Shown here in pieces: positions 20,518 through 31,621 of a stretch of DNA of 64,000 bases. Position 1 is the stretch's first letter. The number at the start of each line of letters is the position of its first letter. The position numbers were made by a program, and so were the translations under genes. Source of the DNA: Phallus indusiatus (Eukaryota; Basidiomycota; Agaricomycetes; Phallales; Phallaceae); assembly GCA_027605045.1 (NCBI GenBank), contig JAQFWX010000145.1, forward strand, positions 20,334 to 84,333, read 5' to 3'. Under the pieces are notes generated by a model. That model had not been told where the DNA came from, did not search any database, and was given only the letters and a program-made list of their open reading frames with translations.

Positions 20518-23500
20518 TCAATACTTGAAACCTCCTGTACCAAGTGAGTCCGGTATAGCCCTATCTCCCTGACCACATCCCATAGCATTTTCGAGATTAT
20601 TTGTAACTTTGATTACAATCCGTGAACTTCTCGCCACTAAATCTTCAAACGAAATCCAGCATCTTGAAGCACTGGGAACACCGTTAATTGTAATGCTCTC
20701 GACTAGAATTCGGCTGGAGTTCGGGGGAACGGCCTGAACACCTGTCGGGTCAAAACCGTCAACTACGACAGTTGTTGATGTCCCGAAGAAGTCATTTTTC
20801 AAGGTATACTGAGATACGAGTGGTGAACCGATCAAAAGTTGTGTTGAAGACGGAACAGGATACATCCCGAGAATGTGGAAAAGTAGCAGTGCGGCCATTG
20901 CTCCACTGTCATCATTACCCGGGAGCTAAAAGAAAAGGCAGACAGTTTAGACAAGAAAAACCAACGATAACTATAAAATAAATTCAACTAACACCACCAA
21001 TTCCTGTATTGAAATTCTCAAACACGACTTTCCGAACCCTTTGAGCGGATAAATCGGGTCGATTAGCATAATGATAATTCCAGGCCATTTGAAATCCCGG
21101 TTCATTTCCTGCCAAAAAATAGCCTTTATTGAAGTAATGCTCTCTGCGGCGGTGTGAAAAGCGAACGAAAATCGTAAAGGCATCAGCACTCACACCCGCG
21201 TTACGAATGTCTCTGATCCGCCCATCAATTGTACAACTGTCGCCATGCTTTGTGGTGCAAAAAAGCTATACTCCCTTTGAAAAGTAGTATCAAGCTCGGT
21301 TCGATAACGATTACTGGACCGAACACACTTACCACGAGGATGCTAGCAGTCGCAACAGAAACACACGTCACTTAAATTCGGTCATTGTACAAGTCTGACT
21401 TACATTCGTAAAATCCAACGTTGTTGTCTGTGCCCCTAGCGCATGAGTGACCAACAGTATCCAAAGGAGAACAGTCAACAGGATCAGTATAAACAAAAGT
21501 TCCATTCTACATAGACAATTTAGAATTCATTCAAAGATATAGTGATCAAACGCTGTAAAACCTACAGGTAATCTCTTCTGCGAGAACCCTGTAAACCCGT
21601 CGCTAGTGACATTAGGGTCCCATACGTTAACAAAATTCATAGACCGATTTGCGTATTTCTGAATGGTGGCCTCTGGCTTGTTCAACACTATACTCGCTTG
21701 GCGCACTGCAAAGTCTCCAAGAGCGTACTGGATGCAAAATTCTTAGTAAATTATCAAAGGGACTTCAAAAAATTGTAATGAAACAAACCTCCAAAGATCG
21801 GGAGGCTTCTCTAGTTTCCAGACCGGTGGAAAGAGGGTCATCATAATCTGTGGGTATGTACCCAAACAATTTCCACGCAGTATTTTGACGTCCAACTAAT
21901 CGAGTTATAAAATATGAACAAAAAAATTATAGGATATGACTCACCCGTATACCAATTTGGAGGCTATAGAAAAATTGACATTATATCTGTTGGAAGACAT
22001 TTAAAACTCGGGGGTCCCTTGCCTTTTTACCACGACCATCTCGGTCAATAGGAGTGGAAAATGCGCACAATCTAATAGGGTGAGACATAAAATCAGGCAG
22101 CCTCTGCATAGTAACCTATCGCAAGCTCTAAAAACCTGAAGTCTCAAGAAAGCTACCCCCCCTTCCATGTTAACTACACACTACACAGAAAGCACAAAAC
22201 GGGCACGAAATGCACTACGCTGTGCAGCTGCCTACGAACAAGTCACGTGCTCCAAACAAATCACGTGAAACGCCCAGATGACGTGGCTACCCATCCCTAC
22301 GACAGAGATGCCAGATAACAGACCAGCCCACCGGCGCCTCAGATTACCGGTTGCGGCAGAGAAAGAACAAGGCGAGGAAGCAGAGGGTACAGACATCACA
22401 TATCCATACATACCCAGTAGAATACATTTAAAATCTGGCTTCACAAAACAATTAACCTCACAAACAGAGGGGGTTCACCTGAGAATAAGGCTGAACCGGG
22501 GTCAAGACTGCTAACCCCACTTGAAAGTTTTTTAAGGTTTTTCACGGCACACGGTTTTTCACCTCCCCAGTTGTAGATGAGCCGGTGAGTCAACTGCTGC
22601 AAACCGGCTCAAGGACACTGCTGGGGCGACGGCAAGCAGACCAACCCACCCTACTATTACCACCATGAATTTACACACTACTACAGAGAGACACACACAC
22701 GGAATGAATACAGGCCCACGGTTACCCTATCTCCCCAGCAGCAGAAGGGCCGGGAGTCTACTGCTACAAACCGGCCCAATGACTCTGCTGAGGCAACGGA
22801 AAGCAGACCCCAGGGATACGACTCAGATGACCCAGAGTCCTCTGAAATCCCAGACCCATCTGAAGACGGATACTCCACTCAGGAGAGCGAAACTGACGTG
22901 GAGTCCGACTCAGAGGTCACCATATACACCTCATCAGACGAAGAGGACACCCAATTACACACCACCACCCAATCACACAAAAACAGTAAGAAATCCCTGA
23001 AAATAGCCTCACTTAATATAAAAGGTGGGGGACCCAATCATGCCAAATGGAATGAGCTAAACCAAATCATGAGAGATAACAGAATTGACATTATGGCCAT
23101 CCAGGAAGCTCACCTGACCACGGCCCACCAGAACACAATAGAGACCCTGTTCGAAAAACAGCTGCGAGTCATCAACTCACCTCATCCCCGTAAACCAACA
23201 GCAAAAACCGGCGTAACCTTCCTAATTAGGAAACAACGCATTAAATGGAAAGAGGTTGAATACAAAATACTAGTCCCAGGAAGAGCGCTATACATTCTGG
23301 TGCCCTGGACAGACTCAAAAAAATTAGCAATACTAAATGTATATGCACCAAATGACAAAACAAAACAAATTGAATTCTGGCAGAATCTCCGGCGAGACAT
23401 ACAAAGGAAAAGACTCAAACGCCCAGACATAACCCTAGGTGACTTCAATATTGTTGAAGAAGCAGCTGACCGTCTTCCCCCCCACCCGGACCCAGAAAGG

Positions 23501-26500
23501 AACATGGAGGCCCTCCAAACCTTTAAAAACTTCACAGATTCCATAGACGGATGGAGGACAACTTTCCCAACAAAAATTGAATATACATACTCACATACAG
23601 GAACCCATAGACACTCGAGAATTGACCGTATTTATATAACGCGTAATTACCTAAAATTCGCGAATGGTTGGGAAACCAGCATCCCACCCATCCCAACAGA
23701 CCATAAACTAATCTCCTGCCGAATACAATACCCACACGAGCCCAAGACCGGAAAAGGAAGGTGGTACATACCAGCCTTCGTCACTGAAAATAATCGCTTT
23801 CTGAGAGAAATCTGTGATAAAACACGTCCCACAACAGAAGAAATAATTAACGGGAACAATCCCCAAATAGCATATAAAAAGCTAAAAGATCAAGTCATAC
23901 GCATTGCCAAAAAATATGCCGGAAAGTATGGCCACATCCTGGACAAAAGAATCCAAGACCTCGAAGGCTCCCTAGAAGCAATAAAATACCTAGAAGGCCA
24001 AGATGAGGAAGAAAAAAGAACAAAAATCAACACTCTCCAGGCAGAGATCTTCGAGCTCACCAGATCCAAACACCTGAGGAAAAGAGCAAACATTTCAACT
24101 AGAGCCAAATTAGAAAAAGAAATGATAGGTAAACACTGGCTAAGTCAAACGAAAGAAAAACGAAACCACTGCCCAATCACGGGACTGCGTAACCCACCGG
24201 GACAGCCCCCAGAAATTACAAAATCATCGAAGCGCATGGCAAACATAGCTCGCCAACACCATGAAAATCTCCAAGAGGCTGACATCAATCCTGCTCAAAG
24301 CCCAGAGGAAAGAGCTGCCGAAATCCAAGAGATCACTGGAATGCTGACAGCCAGACTATCACCCGAAAGCCAAAACCACCTAGAGGAACTCATTGATGCC
24401 AAAGAGATAGACAACGCCATCAAAAGAGCCCCCAACGCATCATCTGCTGGGCTGGACGGTATTACAAATGAACTCTGGAAACGACTCCTAGTCTTCACTC
24501 CCAAAAAAGAGAAAAACAAAGAAGAAATCCCCAAACTAGACATAACGCGTATTTTCGAGAAGGTCTTCAACGACATCCAAACCCACGGACCACACCCTGA
24601 ATTGAGGTTCAGCGAAGGATGGTTGTGCCCCATCTACAAAAAGGGGGACAAAACTGACATTGGAAACTACCGCCCCATAACAGTACTAAACACAGATTAT
24701 CGAATAATGACTAAAATCTTAACAACGCGCCTTGGCCCAATAGCAGGCGAGATCATACACCCGGACCAAGCGGGCTTTATGAAGGGGAGACAGATCTTTG
24801 ATCAAACAGACCTCGCACAAACAATGATTCACTATGCCGAAACGTCAGAAAACAACGGAGCAATTGTAAGCTTGGACCAAGAAAAGGCCTACGACAAAAT
24901 CAGACATGACTTCTTCTGGGCAACCTTGACCGCAATGAATTTTCCTGAAAAATTCATCAGACTAATCCAAAACCTATACCACAACGCTGAAACAGTAGTA
25001 ATCCTCAATGGTACAATAAGCGAACCTATCAAAATAAAGAGGGGAGTTCGCCAAGGAGACCCCCTGTCCTGTCTGCTCTTTAATACCGCTATCGAATCAC
25101 TAGCCCAAATGCTGAGGGACTCAGAACTTCAAGGATACAGAATACCCACCAAAGAGTACCGGCTAATAGCATCACTGTTCGCAGACGATACGACAACATA
25201 TCTCTCATCTCAAGATAACTTCCACAATCTGAACGCCATCCTCCAGAAATGGTGCAAAGCTTCTGGAGCCAAATTTAACCTGTCGAAGACGAACATACTG
25301 CCTATTGGAACCCCAGAATTCAGACTAGAAGCTATCAACACTAGAAAACTCAACCCAACTCACCAGCAAATACCAGATAATATACCAATAATCCCGGACA
25401 ACCAACCCGTACGCATCCTCGGATGCTATGTGGAAACGGAGTAGACCAAATATCTGTATGGAACCCGGTCGTCGAAACGATCCGCCACAACCTGAATGCA
25501 TGGAGCAAAGAACGCCTAACCCTAGAAGGCAAGCGCCTCATAATAAATTTAGAAGTAGGCAGCCGCACACAATACCTCACAAGAGTACAAGGCATGCCCC
25601 CAGAAATCCTCCGACAAATAGAAAAACTCGTTCGAGACTTCCTCTGGGACACTAAGCGCTCCGATATTAAGCTAGACACTATGAGCCTACCGCACTCTAA
25701 AGGCGGGAAAAAATGCCTAGACATCAAACTAAGAAATGATGCGATAGAGTTCATGAAACTGAAAAGCTACCTGATAAGAGACCAATCCAGACCCACCTGG
25801 GCTTTCTTCGCAGACGAGCTAATAAAAATCAACGCACGTGAAGGAACAAGAACAGACATACCCGAAACCACAGAGAACATATTCCTACAGAGCTGGAAAC
25901 CAAAGCTCAACCACTACTCCTCAATACCCAACAACATAAAGCGAATGATCACAACCGCACTCAAATACGGGACCATCATTGATGGTCTCGAAATCTCCCA
26001 AGAAGTTAAACTAGCTATGCCGATATGGTACCATGTGGCACTGGAAAAAACAAAAATTGGTTGGAACATGGGCTCCAGGATATGTCTCCGCACACGCCAC
26101 CACATCGCGACCGTAGGCGATGCCCACCGATTCACAACGCAAGCGCTGCCGAATGACCACATCCAAACCAAAGGTTGCCAATGTCAACTCTGCAGAGAAT
26201 TAAAAGAAACTGGGTGTAATAACCCATCAACATGCCGAAAAGCAATGACCAAAATCCTCAACTTACTACCACCAAAATGGAGCCCGGAAACTCCTCAAAA
26301 CGAACAAATACCAAGGGTTAATGACACAGATGAAGATGAGGATGCAGAACCTGCAGTCCAATTCCGTCATAACATCACGCTTCAAACAGTCTACGAAGGT
26401 TTCCGAATAATTACCAAAAAAACTGAGCCATCAAATGTACAACTCACAAGAGAAAACATTCCACCCCAAAGAGCTAAGACCATTGCATACACCGATGGAG

Positions 26501-27929
26501 CGTGCCTCAATAATGGCTGTGACAATGCAATCGCAGCAGGAGGAATCTGGGTCGGAAAAGACCACCCCAAAAACTCAGCAATTAAATTACCCCCCAGATT
26601 TAATACCAACAATGCCGGGGAACTCATAGCAATCTTAAAGTTGCTTCAAATAACCCCAAAGATGAAGACCTAGAAATAAGGACAGATTCTCAATACGCCA
26701 TCGACCAGATTACCAAACACGCAGAGCAAAATGAAGATGAAGGGTGGACCAGAAATGCCAATAGTGAAATACTACAGGCACTAATGGCATGGCTAAACTC
26801 ACGCAATTCCACAACAACCTTCAGGAAAGTAAAAGGCCATGCCGGTATTGAAGGAAATGAAGCGGCAGATGAACTAGCGGCCATAGGTCTCCAAAAGGGC
26901 CACAACGACCTAATAAACCTCGAAGTCCCAATATCACATAAGATTCGAGGACTGAAACTCGCAACCGCAACCCAAGCACTCATCTATAAAGCCCTCGTTC
27001 AACAAAGGAGCTATGAGGAACGGCGCAAGACTGAAATAATGCTCGACATAGTCAAAACAAACCTTGAGGTTACAACGGGCGAGCCCCCGACCACGGAACG
27101 ACTCTGGAAATCCATAAAAAATAAAAACATAAGCAAGGAAACCCAGCACTTCCTGTGGAAATCCTTACATGACGCCTACAAAGTAGGAAAATTCTGGACC
27201 CATATAAACGGTGCAGAAAACAACGGTCTCTGCCAAGGCTGCATGACCACCGAATCCATGATACACATACTGACGGAATGTAACGCCATAAACTACAACA
27301 CCCTGTGGAACCTAACAAAGAAACTGTGGGAGCAAGCAGGATATACGTGGCCGGAGAGAAACCTTGGGACTATCCTAGGCTGCACAACTGTCAATTTCAA
27401 AGATAACAACAATAAAACAATCGGCGGAAAGTCGAGCCTATACACCATTCTTATGTCCGAAACAGCCTTCCTACACTGGAAAGTAAGATGTAAGTGGAAA
27501 ATCGAACATGAATCAAAACCAGAAAAAATACCGTCAAGAGCTGAACTCACCAACCTCTGGACTAACACCTTCACCGAACGCATCCACTTCGATATAAGAG
27601 CTACACACCCCAAATACGGGAAAAAGTCCAAGAAGATCAAACAAATCCAGGCGATCTGGGGCCCGGTACTTCATAATGACCAAATCAAATACCTAACACC
27701 GGACAGCATCAGGGGTTTTTAGTGGGTATAATAAGAGGACACCCGCCATGAGTCCCACACTGCCTCAATCCGAGGCGTGCGTAACAGCATTTTTCCCCTG
27801 AAGAGCGACAACGGTATTTCTGCAACTAGGCTTACATAACAAGTTTTACCACCAGGTCACCAAGCGTGATTCTCCAGCTGTCCATAAATGCTAGACTATG
27901 TCTAAACACTTTATCGACTATAGCTCCAC

Positions 27930-27960
<31 letters not shown>

Positions 27961-29885
27961 TTTAAAACTCCTGAAGAAATGTGCCGTACTGTGTTCTCGG
28001 CTGTATCAACCAAAGCTTGCCACAAATCCTCAAGAGGCACGCCAAGCTCGTCTGAATATTTGCCGTATTTGATTGCAAAGTCACCTAAAATGGGCATTCC
28101 GTCCGAACCCCCCTGTACGTAACCTCTATATTTATTGAAGTGTTAATAATTGTGCCATGTAAGACCGCATATATGCACTGACGCTTGGGTGTTGGAACGG
28201 CACTCGGGAATATATCCTAGTCTCAAGTCAGCTACAAATAATTGGGAACTACGTTTTTGTTATTACCGGTATGTCTCCACCCGTCTACGTATGCATTGAC
28301 AATATTTGACCATTCCCGTGGTGACAAAAGAGACAACATCGGATGAACAGTACGGAAGGTATCCCAAGAACTTTATTGTTTAAAACAATTGATGGGTCTA
28401 TGAAAAGAAAGCAAATGCTTACCAGAACATGGCGTCAAAGAAAGGATATGTGTTGTCCCAGTAGGGGTTTTCGTCTGTGAAATTTGCAGGAACTAGAGCA
28501 GAGCGATAAAGCTGCGGGTCAATTAATTCTTCAGTATTTTCTATCTGAGCCAGACAATAGTTACCGATGAATATAGTAGCTCAACAACGGTCTGATTTTC
28601 CGTTTTGGTGTCAATTACGATACGCTGCAATACATCTTCCCACAAGTTCTGAGACGCGCTTTGTACAGAATTCCAATCCCATTGAGAAGACAATTTCCGG
28701 GTAGGCTTGAGTGTTGGAATCTCGGCTTCCGCATTTTGACATGCCCTTTCGCTGCTTAAAAATGATACTCCAAATCGAGCTACGATTGTGTTGTCTTGCG
28801 GATTGGGGTTCACTTGGAGCAACAGTCCACCCTCAAAGTTGATCGGTGAAGACGCCGCTTCGTACGGAAATGAGAGTGTCGCAGAATTCGAGGTGATATT
28901 CGCATTAATATATGTTCCGTATGAGGCACTGTTATTCTGAGAAATGGATACGGCTGAGAGAATATCGTAGCAGGCGTAGACTGTGTAGTTACTCGGTCCA
29001 TAACTCTAGCGTGATATATGAATATTCATACGATCAAGAAAATTTTTTGAATATAATCGAAAGCACCTGTAGGAACGTTCCCCCGAGCATTACGCGGCCG
29101 CTTTGGGGCGAGTACTGCACGCTTCCACCTTGGAAAGAACGTTGTAAGTCGTTCGTGAGGTCAACAACGACATAGGCGCTGTCATTCTCAGACGAAGTAT
29201 AGTTCTCGTATGTGAATTTAATCAAACCAGCCCGTCTAGTAGAAGTTGTTTCAATTTTAACATTGTTTTCCAGTGTCGACGTAAAATATCCAGGGCTTGC
29301 AGCTGATGGGAAAAAATTCAGATAGGTTTCTGTCAAAAATGGCTATATAGATCACATACCATCTGTATTAGGGACTCTGGCCAGCTTGCGACTGTTAAGT
29401 TGAACCGGACAAGACTCAAATTCGCAATCTCTAACAGGAAACAAAGGGAAGTTTCCATATCCTCCATCTGTATTTCCGCCAGTTCCTTCGTCATGGAGTA
29501 AAGATATACCTGTTTCAACAAAATTAAGTTCCTATGATATTAAGAAGTATCTGACACTAAACCGGTAATGTCCCCGTCCAAACTAATATAACCCGCTTGA
29601 CGTGGGGCAATGTCCACATCTATACCAACCTATACAGGAACATGAATAAACGAATACGAATCTGATGAAACGATTACTCACTTTCGCCATAGCATGGGGG
29701 ATAGCAGCACCGGGAAATGCGTTTCCACCACTGCCCCCATCTGCGCCTGTCTCTGTTCCAATGAAGAGATTAACCAAAGAGGTCAATTCCACATGATTAG
29801 ATGCGGAATTGGATGTCGCCGAGGTACATGTTATTGCTAGTACCACTGACAGCAACTGAGTTAAATGATGGAATTGATAAACCAT
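20518..29885 (-). CDS. GH92 exo-alpha-mannosidase, carrying a LINE in an intron
   Basis: Calcium-dependent exo-alpha-mannosidase of glycoside hydrolase family 92, secreted. The start (complement of 29883-29885) gives a signal peptide (MVYQFHHLTQLLSVVLAITC) and then VNLFIGTETGADGGSGG with FPGAAIPHAMAK, the family N-terminus. Further exons give LHDEGTGGNTDGGYGNFPLF, RRAGLIKFTYENY, MLSLLSPREWSNIVNAYVDG, GGSDGMPILGDFAIKYGKYS, FGYIPTDYDDPLSTGLETRE, VGHSCARGTDNNVGFYE, GNEPGFQMAWNYHYANRP and LPGNDDSGAMAALLLFHILG before TAA at 20518-20520. All signatures are open. A 5944-bp LINE lies in antisense orientation between the exons ending ...ALVDTAENT and starting PPNWYTVGRQ. The pre-insertion intron is 65 nt with good GT and AG ends, now 6026 nt (21964-27989). 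Whether such an intron is removed is unknown, so the gene is structurally intact but may not be expressed properly. Confidence 0.88.
21993..22009 (+). repeat. Left target-site duplication of the LINE (17 bp)
   Basis: GAAGACATTTAAAACTC, identical to 27954-27970. It lies within the GH92 intron, just before the element's 5' end. Confidence 0.95.
22548..22810 (+). repeat. Imperfect direct repeat in the LINE 5' region
   Basis: A 95-bp segment at 22548-22642 recurs imperfectly at 22716-22810, with an offset of 168 bp. Shared blocks include CCTCCCCAG/TCTCCCCAG, CTGCTGCAAACCGGCTCAA/CTGCTACAAACCGGCCCAA and GGCAAGCAGACC/GGAAAGCAGACC. Tandem units of this kind are common in LINE 5' regions and may be a promoter-bearing UTR or duplicated ORF1 sequence. 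Confidence 0.7.
22898..27722 (+). pseudogene. LINE ORF2: endonuclease-RT-RNase H polyprotein, two frameshifts
   Basis: The frame is open from about 22589 but coding similarity starts near 22995. The order is: APE endonuclease (SLNIKGGG, GDFNIVEEAADRLP, RIDRIYITRN, PTDHKLISCR); reverse transcriptase (EGWLCPIYKKGDKTDIGNYR, DQAGFMKGRQIFDQTD, SLDQEKAYDKIRHDFFWATL, RGVRQGDPLSCLLFNTAIES and catalytic LFADDTTTYL); a Cys-rich segment (CQCQLCRELKETGCN); RNase H with its acidic residues (IAYTDGACLNNG, NAGELIAIL, RTDSQYAIDQ, GNEAADELA); and a zf-RVT-like end (CQGCMTTESMIHILTEC). Two apparent -1 shifts break it: near 25430 (the frame moves from ...RILGCY to GNGVDQISVW) and near 26650 (from AILKLLQ to NPKDEDLEIR). 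All catalytic motifs are otherwise present. Ends at TAG 27720-27722, followed by about 200 bp of 3' UTR. Confidence 0.9.
27954..27970 (+). repeat. Right target-site duplication of the LINE (17 bp)
   Basis: GAAGACATTTAAAACTC directly after the poly(A) run, identical to the left copy. The implied first-strand nick on the minus strand is at TGTCTTC^CAACAG. Confidence 0.95.
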
Positions 29886-30487
29886 TTTGTGAACCGTTTG
29901 AAGTCAGTTCAGTATCTCAACTCATGAACGATTATTACACGTACATTTTATACCAAATATACGCGAGGTTCTTCTAATTCGGTAATATACCACCGTATAA
30001 TCATCGAAGAGGATATGCTATCACGATGAAAAACCGTGACTACCCTCCATATGGTTCGTGTCAAACGTTTCAAATTATCCATCGCCTTTTTGGGTCCACG
30101 TGTATTGTACTCAGTCAGTGGTGGAGCCTAAACATAAATTCTTCTAAACGAGAATCTCTAATTAGACGCGGACCGGTAGTCATTGGTGGTCATTAGTGCT
30201 GGAGCAATTTCCTTCGGCAAACCCTGCCGAAGTTGTTGACGTCGAACCATGCTTTGCCAACGTGGTCGTGAAAAGACGGCAGTGTCAGGTTTTGGTTTAG
30301 TTTGGTGTGACGAAGGTGACTGGTGGCGTACGGTGGCGAGTCGGCGACGTGTCCCCGACGGTGTATCCAATGCGATTGTGTGCGACGCGATTTATGTAAG
30401 AAACGCGTCGCGAATGCTCTTATATTACGAATAGCAACAATACAAAATCAAGAGACATGAACATAGTGCAACCAGCTAGTATATATG
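29886..30487. other. Intergenic, upstream of GH92
   Basis: About 600 bp containing the GH92 promoter region and the 3' flank of the next gene. It includes a GC-richer block at about 30160-30380 that is open on both strands but shows no protein family character. Confidence 0.45.
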
Positions 30488-30838
30488 TCAGTCAACCCAT
30501 GGCCGCCATGCGGGATCATCTTCGGTTTCAAGCACTTCTTTGAGTTTGTCGTATCTTTCCTTGTTTAGAAGAGGATCAAGCGGATTTTGTTCGTTCGTAG
30601 TGAGGATGATGCACATGCGATACGCCCCGTCAATACGTAAGCCACGAAATTCAGCATCCAACCTGACGCCAGCCTTCTTCAGCACCAATTTACGTGCTCG
30701 CCGTATAGTGGCCATTCTGATATCGCAACCGAAAGGGTGTGGAAAGAATGGACCGGTAGGTGCACACCCGTTTTCGACTCCCCAGCCGTACAACCATCCA
30801 CATTCCATTACATAGCCATAAAACATTGACTTGGTCAT
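30488..30838 (-). CDS. Small hypothetical protein, basidiomycete orphan family
   Basis: Single-exon protein of 116 residues from the ATG complementing 30836-30838 (MTKSMFYGYVMECGWLYGWG); the longer open frame begins with GTG and is not preferred. Recognisable blocks are GPFFPHPFGCDIR, the helix ATIRRARKLVLKKAG, YRMCIILTTNE and a C-terminal DDPAWRPWVD just before the stop. Small single-domain proteins that open with a MTK...GY motif and end in a WRPW/Y-like tail are, to my recollection, widespread in Agaricomycetes with no known role. A degenerate copy follows at 31288-31621, evidence that this is a real unit that was duplicated in tandem. No signal peptide or membrane segment. Confidence 0.6.
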   Translation of the reverse strand: MTKSMFYGYVMECGWLYGWGVENGCAPTGPFFPHPFGCDIRMATIRRARKLVLKKAGVRLDAEFRGLRIDGAYRMCIILTTNEQNPLDPLLNKERYDKLKEVLETEDDPAWRPWVD

Positions 30839-31287
30839 TCCTTGAAGTGACAAAGAATAAAACACGAATTACAGATGCAAAAGTGCTTCATACCTGTGGT
30901 AGTACAAAGATACGGTAGTTCAGTTGAGGGATGAACGTGAACGTTTGAATCTTGGTGTGAAATGACTGTGGCGACGTAGCGACGTGGGGCGTTCTTAGGT
31001 CCAGATGCCATAAGATGCCATCGAGTCCCAGTCAGATACTTCGTAGTACACGACGTTCGCGGAAAACCTGCGAAGACACAAAAAAAGTCACGGCGGAGAA
31101 TATAGCAACGGCAGGAAGCCGACGGCCTAGACGCAGACAAGGCTAGTAAGGCTGTTGATGAGCTTATCATAAATAATGCTGGAATGCTGGAATGGCCCCT
31201 TGCTGAAGTGTGAAAAATATACTTCAACCTTTTTCCGTGCGAATTGACCAGCATACAGGACAGGATGTACATTTCGTCGCGATTCGC

Positions 31288-31621
31288 CAAAGTTCTGTTT
31301 CCGTACACCTCTTTGAGTTTGTCGGATCTCCTTTGTCTAAGAGAGGTATGAAGGATTTTTTTTCATTCGTAGTGAGGACGAGCACATCTGGTACGCTGCC
31401 TCAATAAGTAAGTGATGACAATCAACACCCAACCCAAGACCGATCCTCTGCAGCATCAGATTACATGCTTTCTTTACAGTAATCTTTCTGATGTCGCAAC
31501 CGAACGGGTGTGGAGGGAATGGACGAGTAGACTTGCACCCGGTTTCGACCGCCAAGTCAATGGGAAACACGTTCAAGCAGCAACCCATTCAATTAAGTAA
31601 CAAGTTTTGAACTATAGACAT
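31288..31621 (-). pseudogene. Broken tandem copy of the 30488-30838 gene
   Basis: Shares the core of its neighbour: VETGCKSTRPFPPHPFGCDI against VENGCAPTGPFFPHPFGCDI, then a helix KKACNLMLQRIGLGLG and AAYQMC. It is inactivated twice. The presumptive start (complement of 31619-31621) is followed by a stop after ten codons, and the frame shifts after AYQMC, where the neighbour's ILTTNE block is found in another frame (VLTTNEKK) followed by weaker similarity. The intervening 450 bp (30839-31287) contain no gene. Confidence 0.7.

Larger units (their letters stand above)
22010..27953 (+). mobile_element. LINE (non-LTR retrotransposon) with endonuclease, RT and RNase H
   Basis: Non-LTR element of 5944 bp delimited by a perfect 17-bp target-site duplication and ending in a 24-nt poly(A) run (27930-27953). 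It encodes an APE-type endonuclease, reverse transcriptase, RNase H and a C-terminal zinc motif, an architecture seen in Tad1-like and I-like fungal LINEs. About 580 bp precede the region open in the main frame; no convincing ORF1 (gag-like) was found, so the copy may be 5'-truncated or its ORF1 decayed. The clean duplication and long poly(A) suggest a fairly recent insertion, whereas two single-base frameshifts in the main ORF suggest this copy is not autonomous. Base composition and A-rich codon use differ visibly from the host exons. Confidence 0.95.

Noticed and set aside
22580..22645. Zinc-knuckle (CCHC) in the LINE 5' region
   Set aside because: A CC...H...C pattern appears in one frame of the direct repeat, but spacing does not fit and the second repeat copy does not keep it.
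22278..23000. LINE ORF1 at 22278-22514 or 22665-23000
   Set aside because: Neither shows zinc knuckles or gag-like features; the second is the wrong frame of the region upstream of ORF2.
21964..27989. LINE insertion disrupting a GH92 exon (pseudogene)
   Set aside because: First reading placed the insertion in an exon with a donor at AAT|GTCTTC, which leaves a 35-nt intron that is too short. Using the GTACGG donor gives a normal 65-nt intron and the expected family sequence across the junction, so the insertion is intronic.
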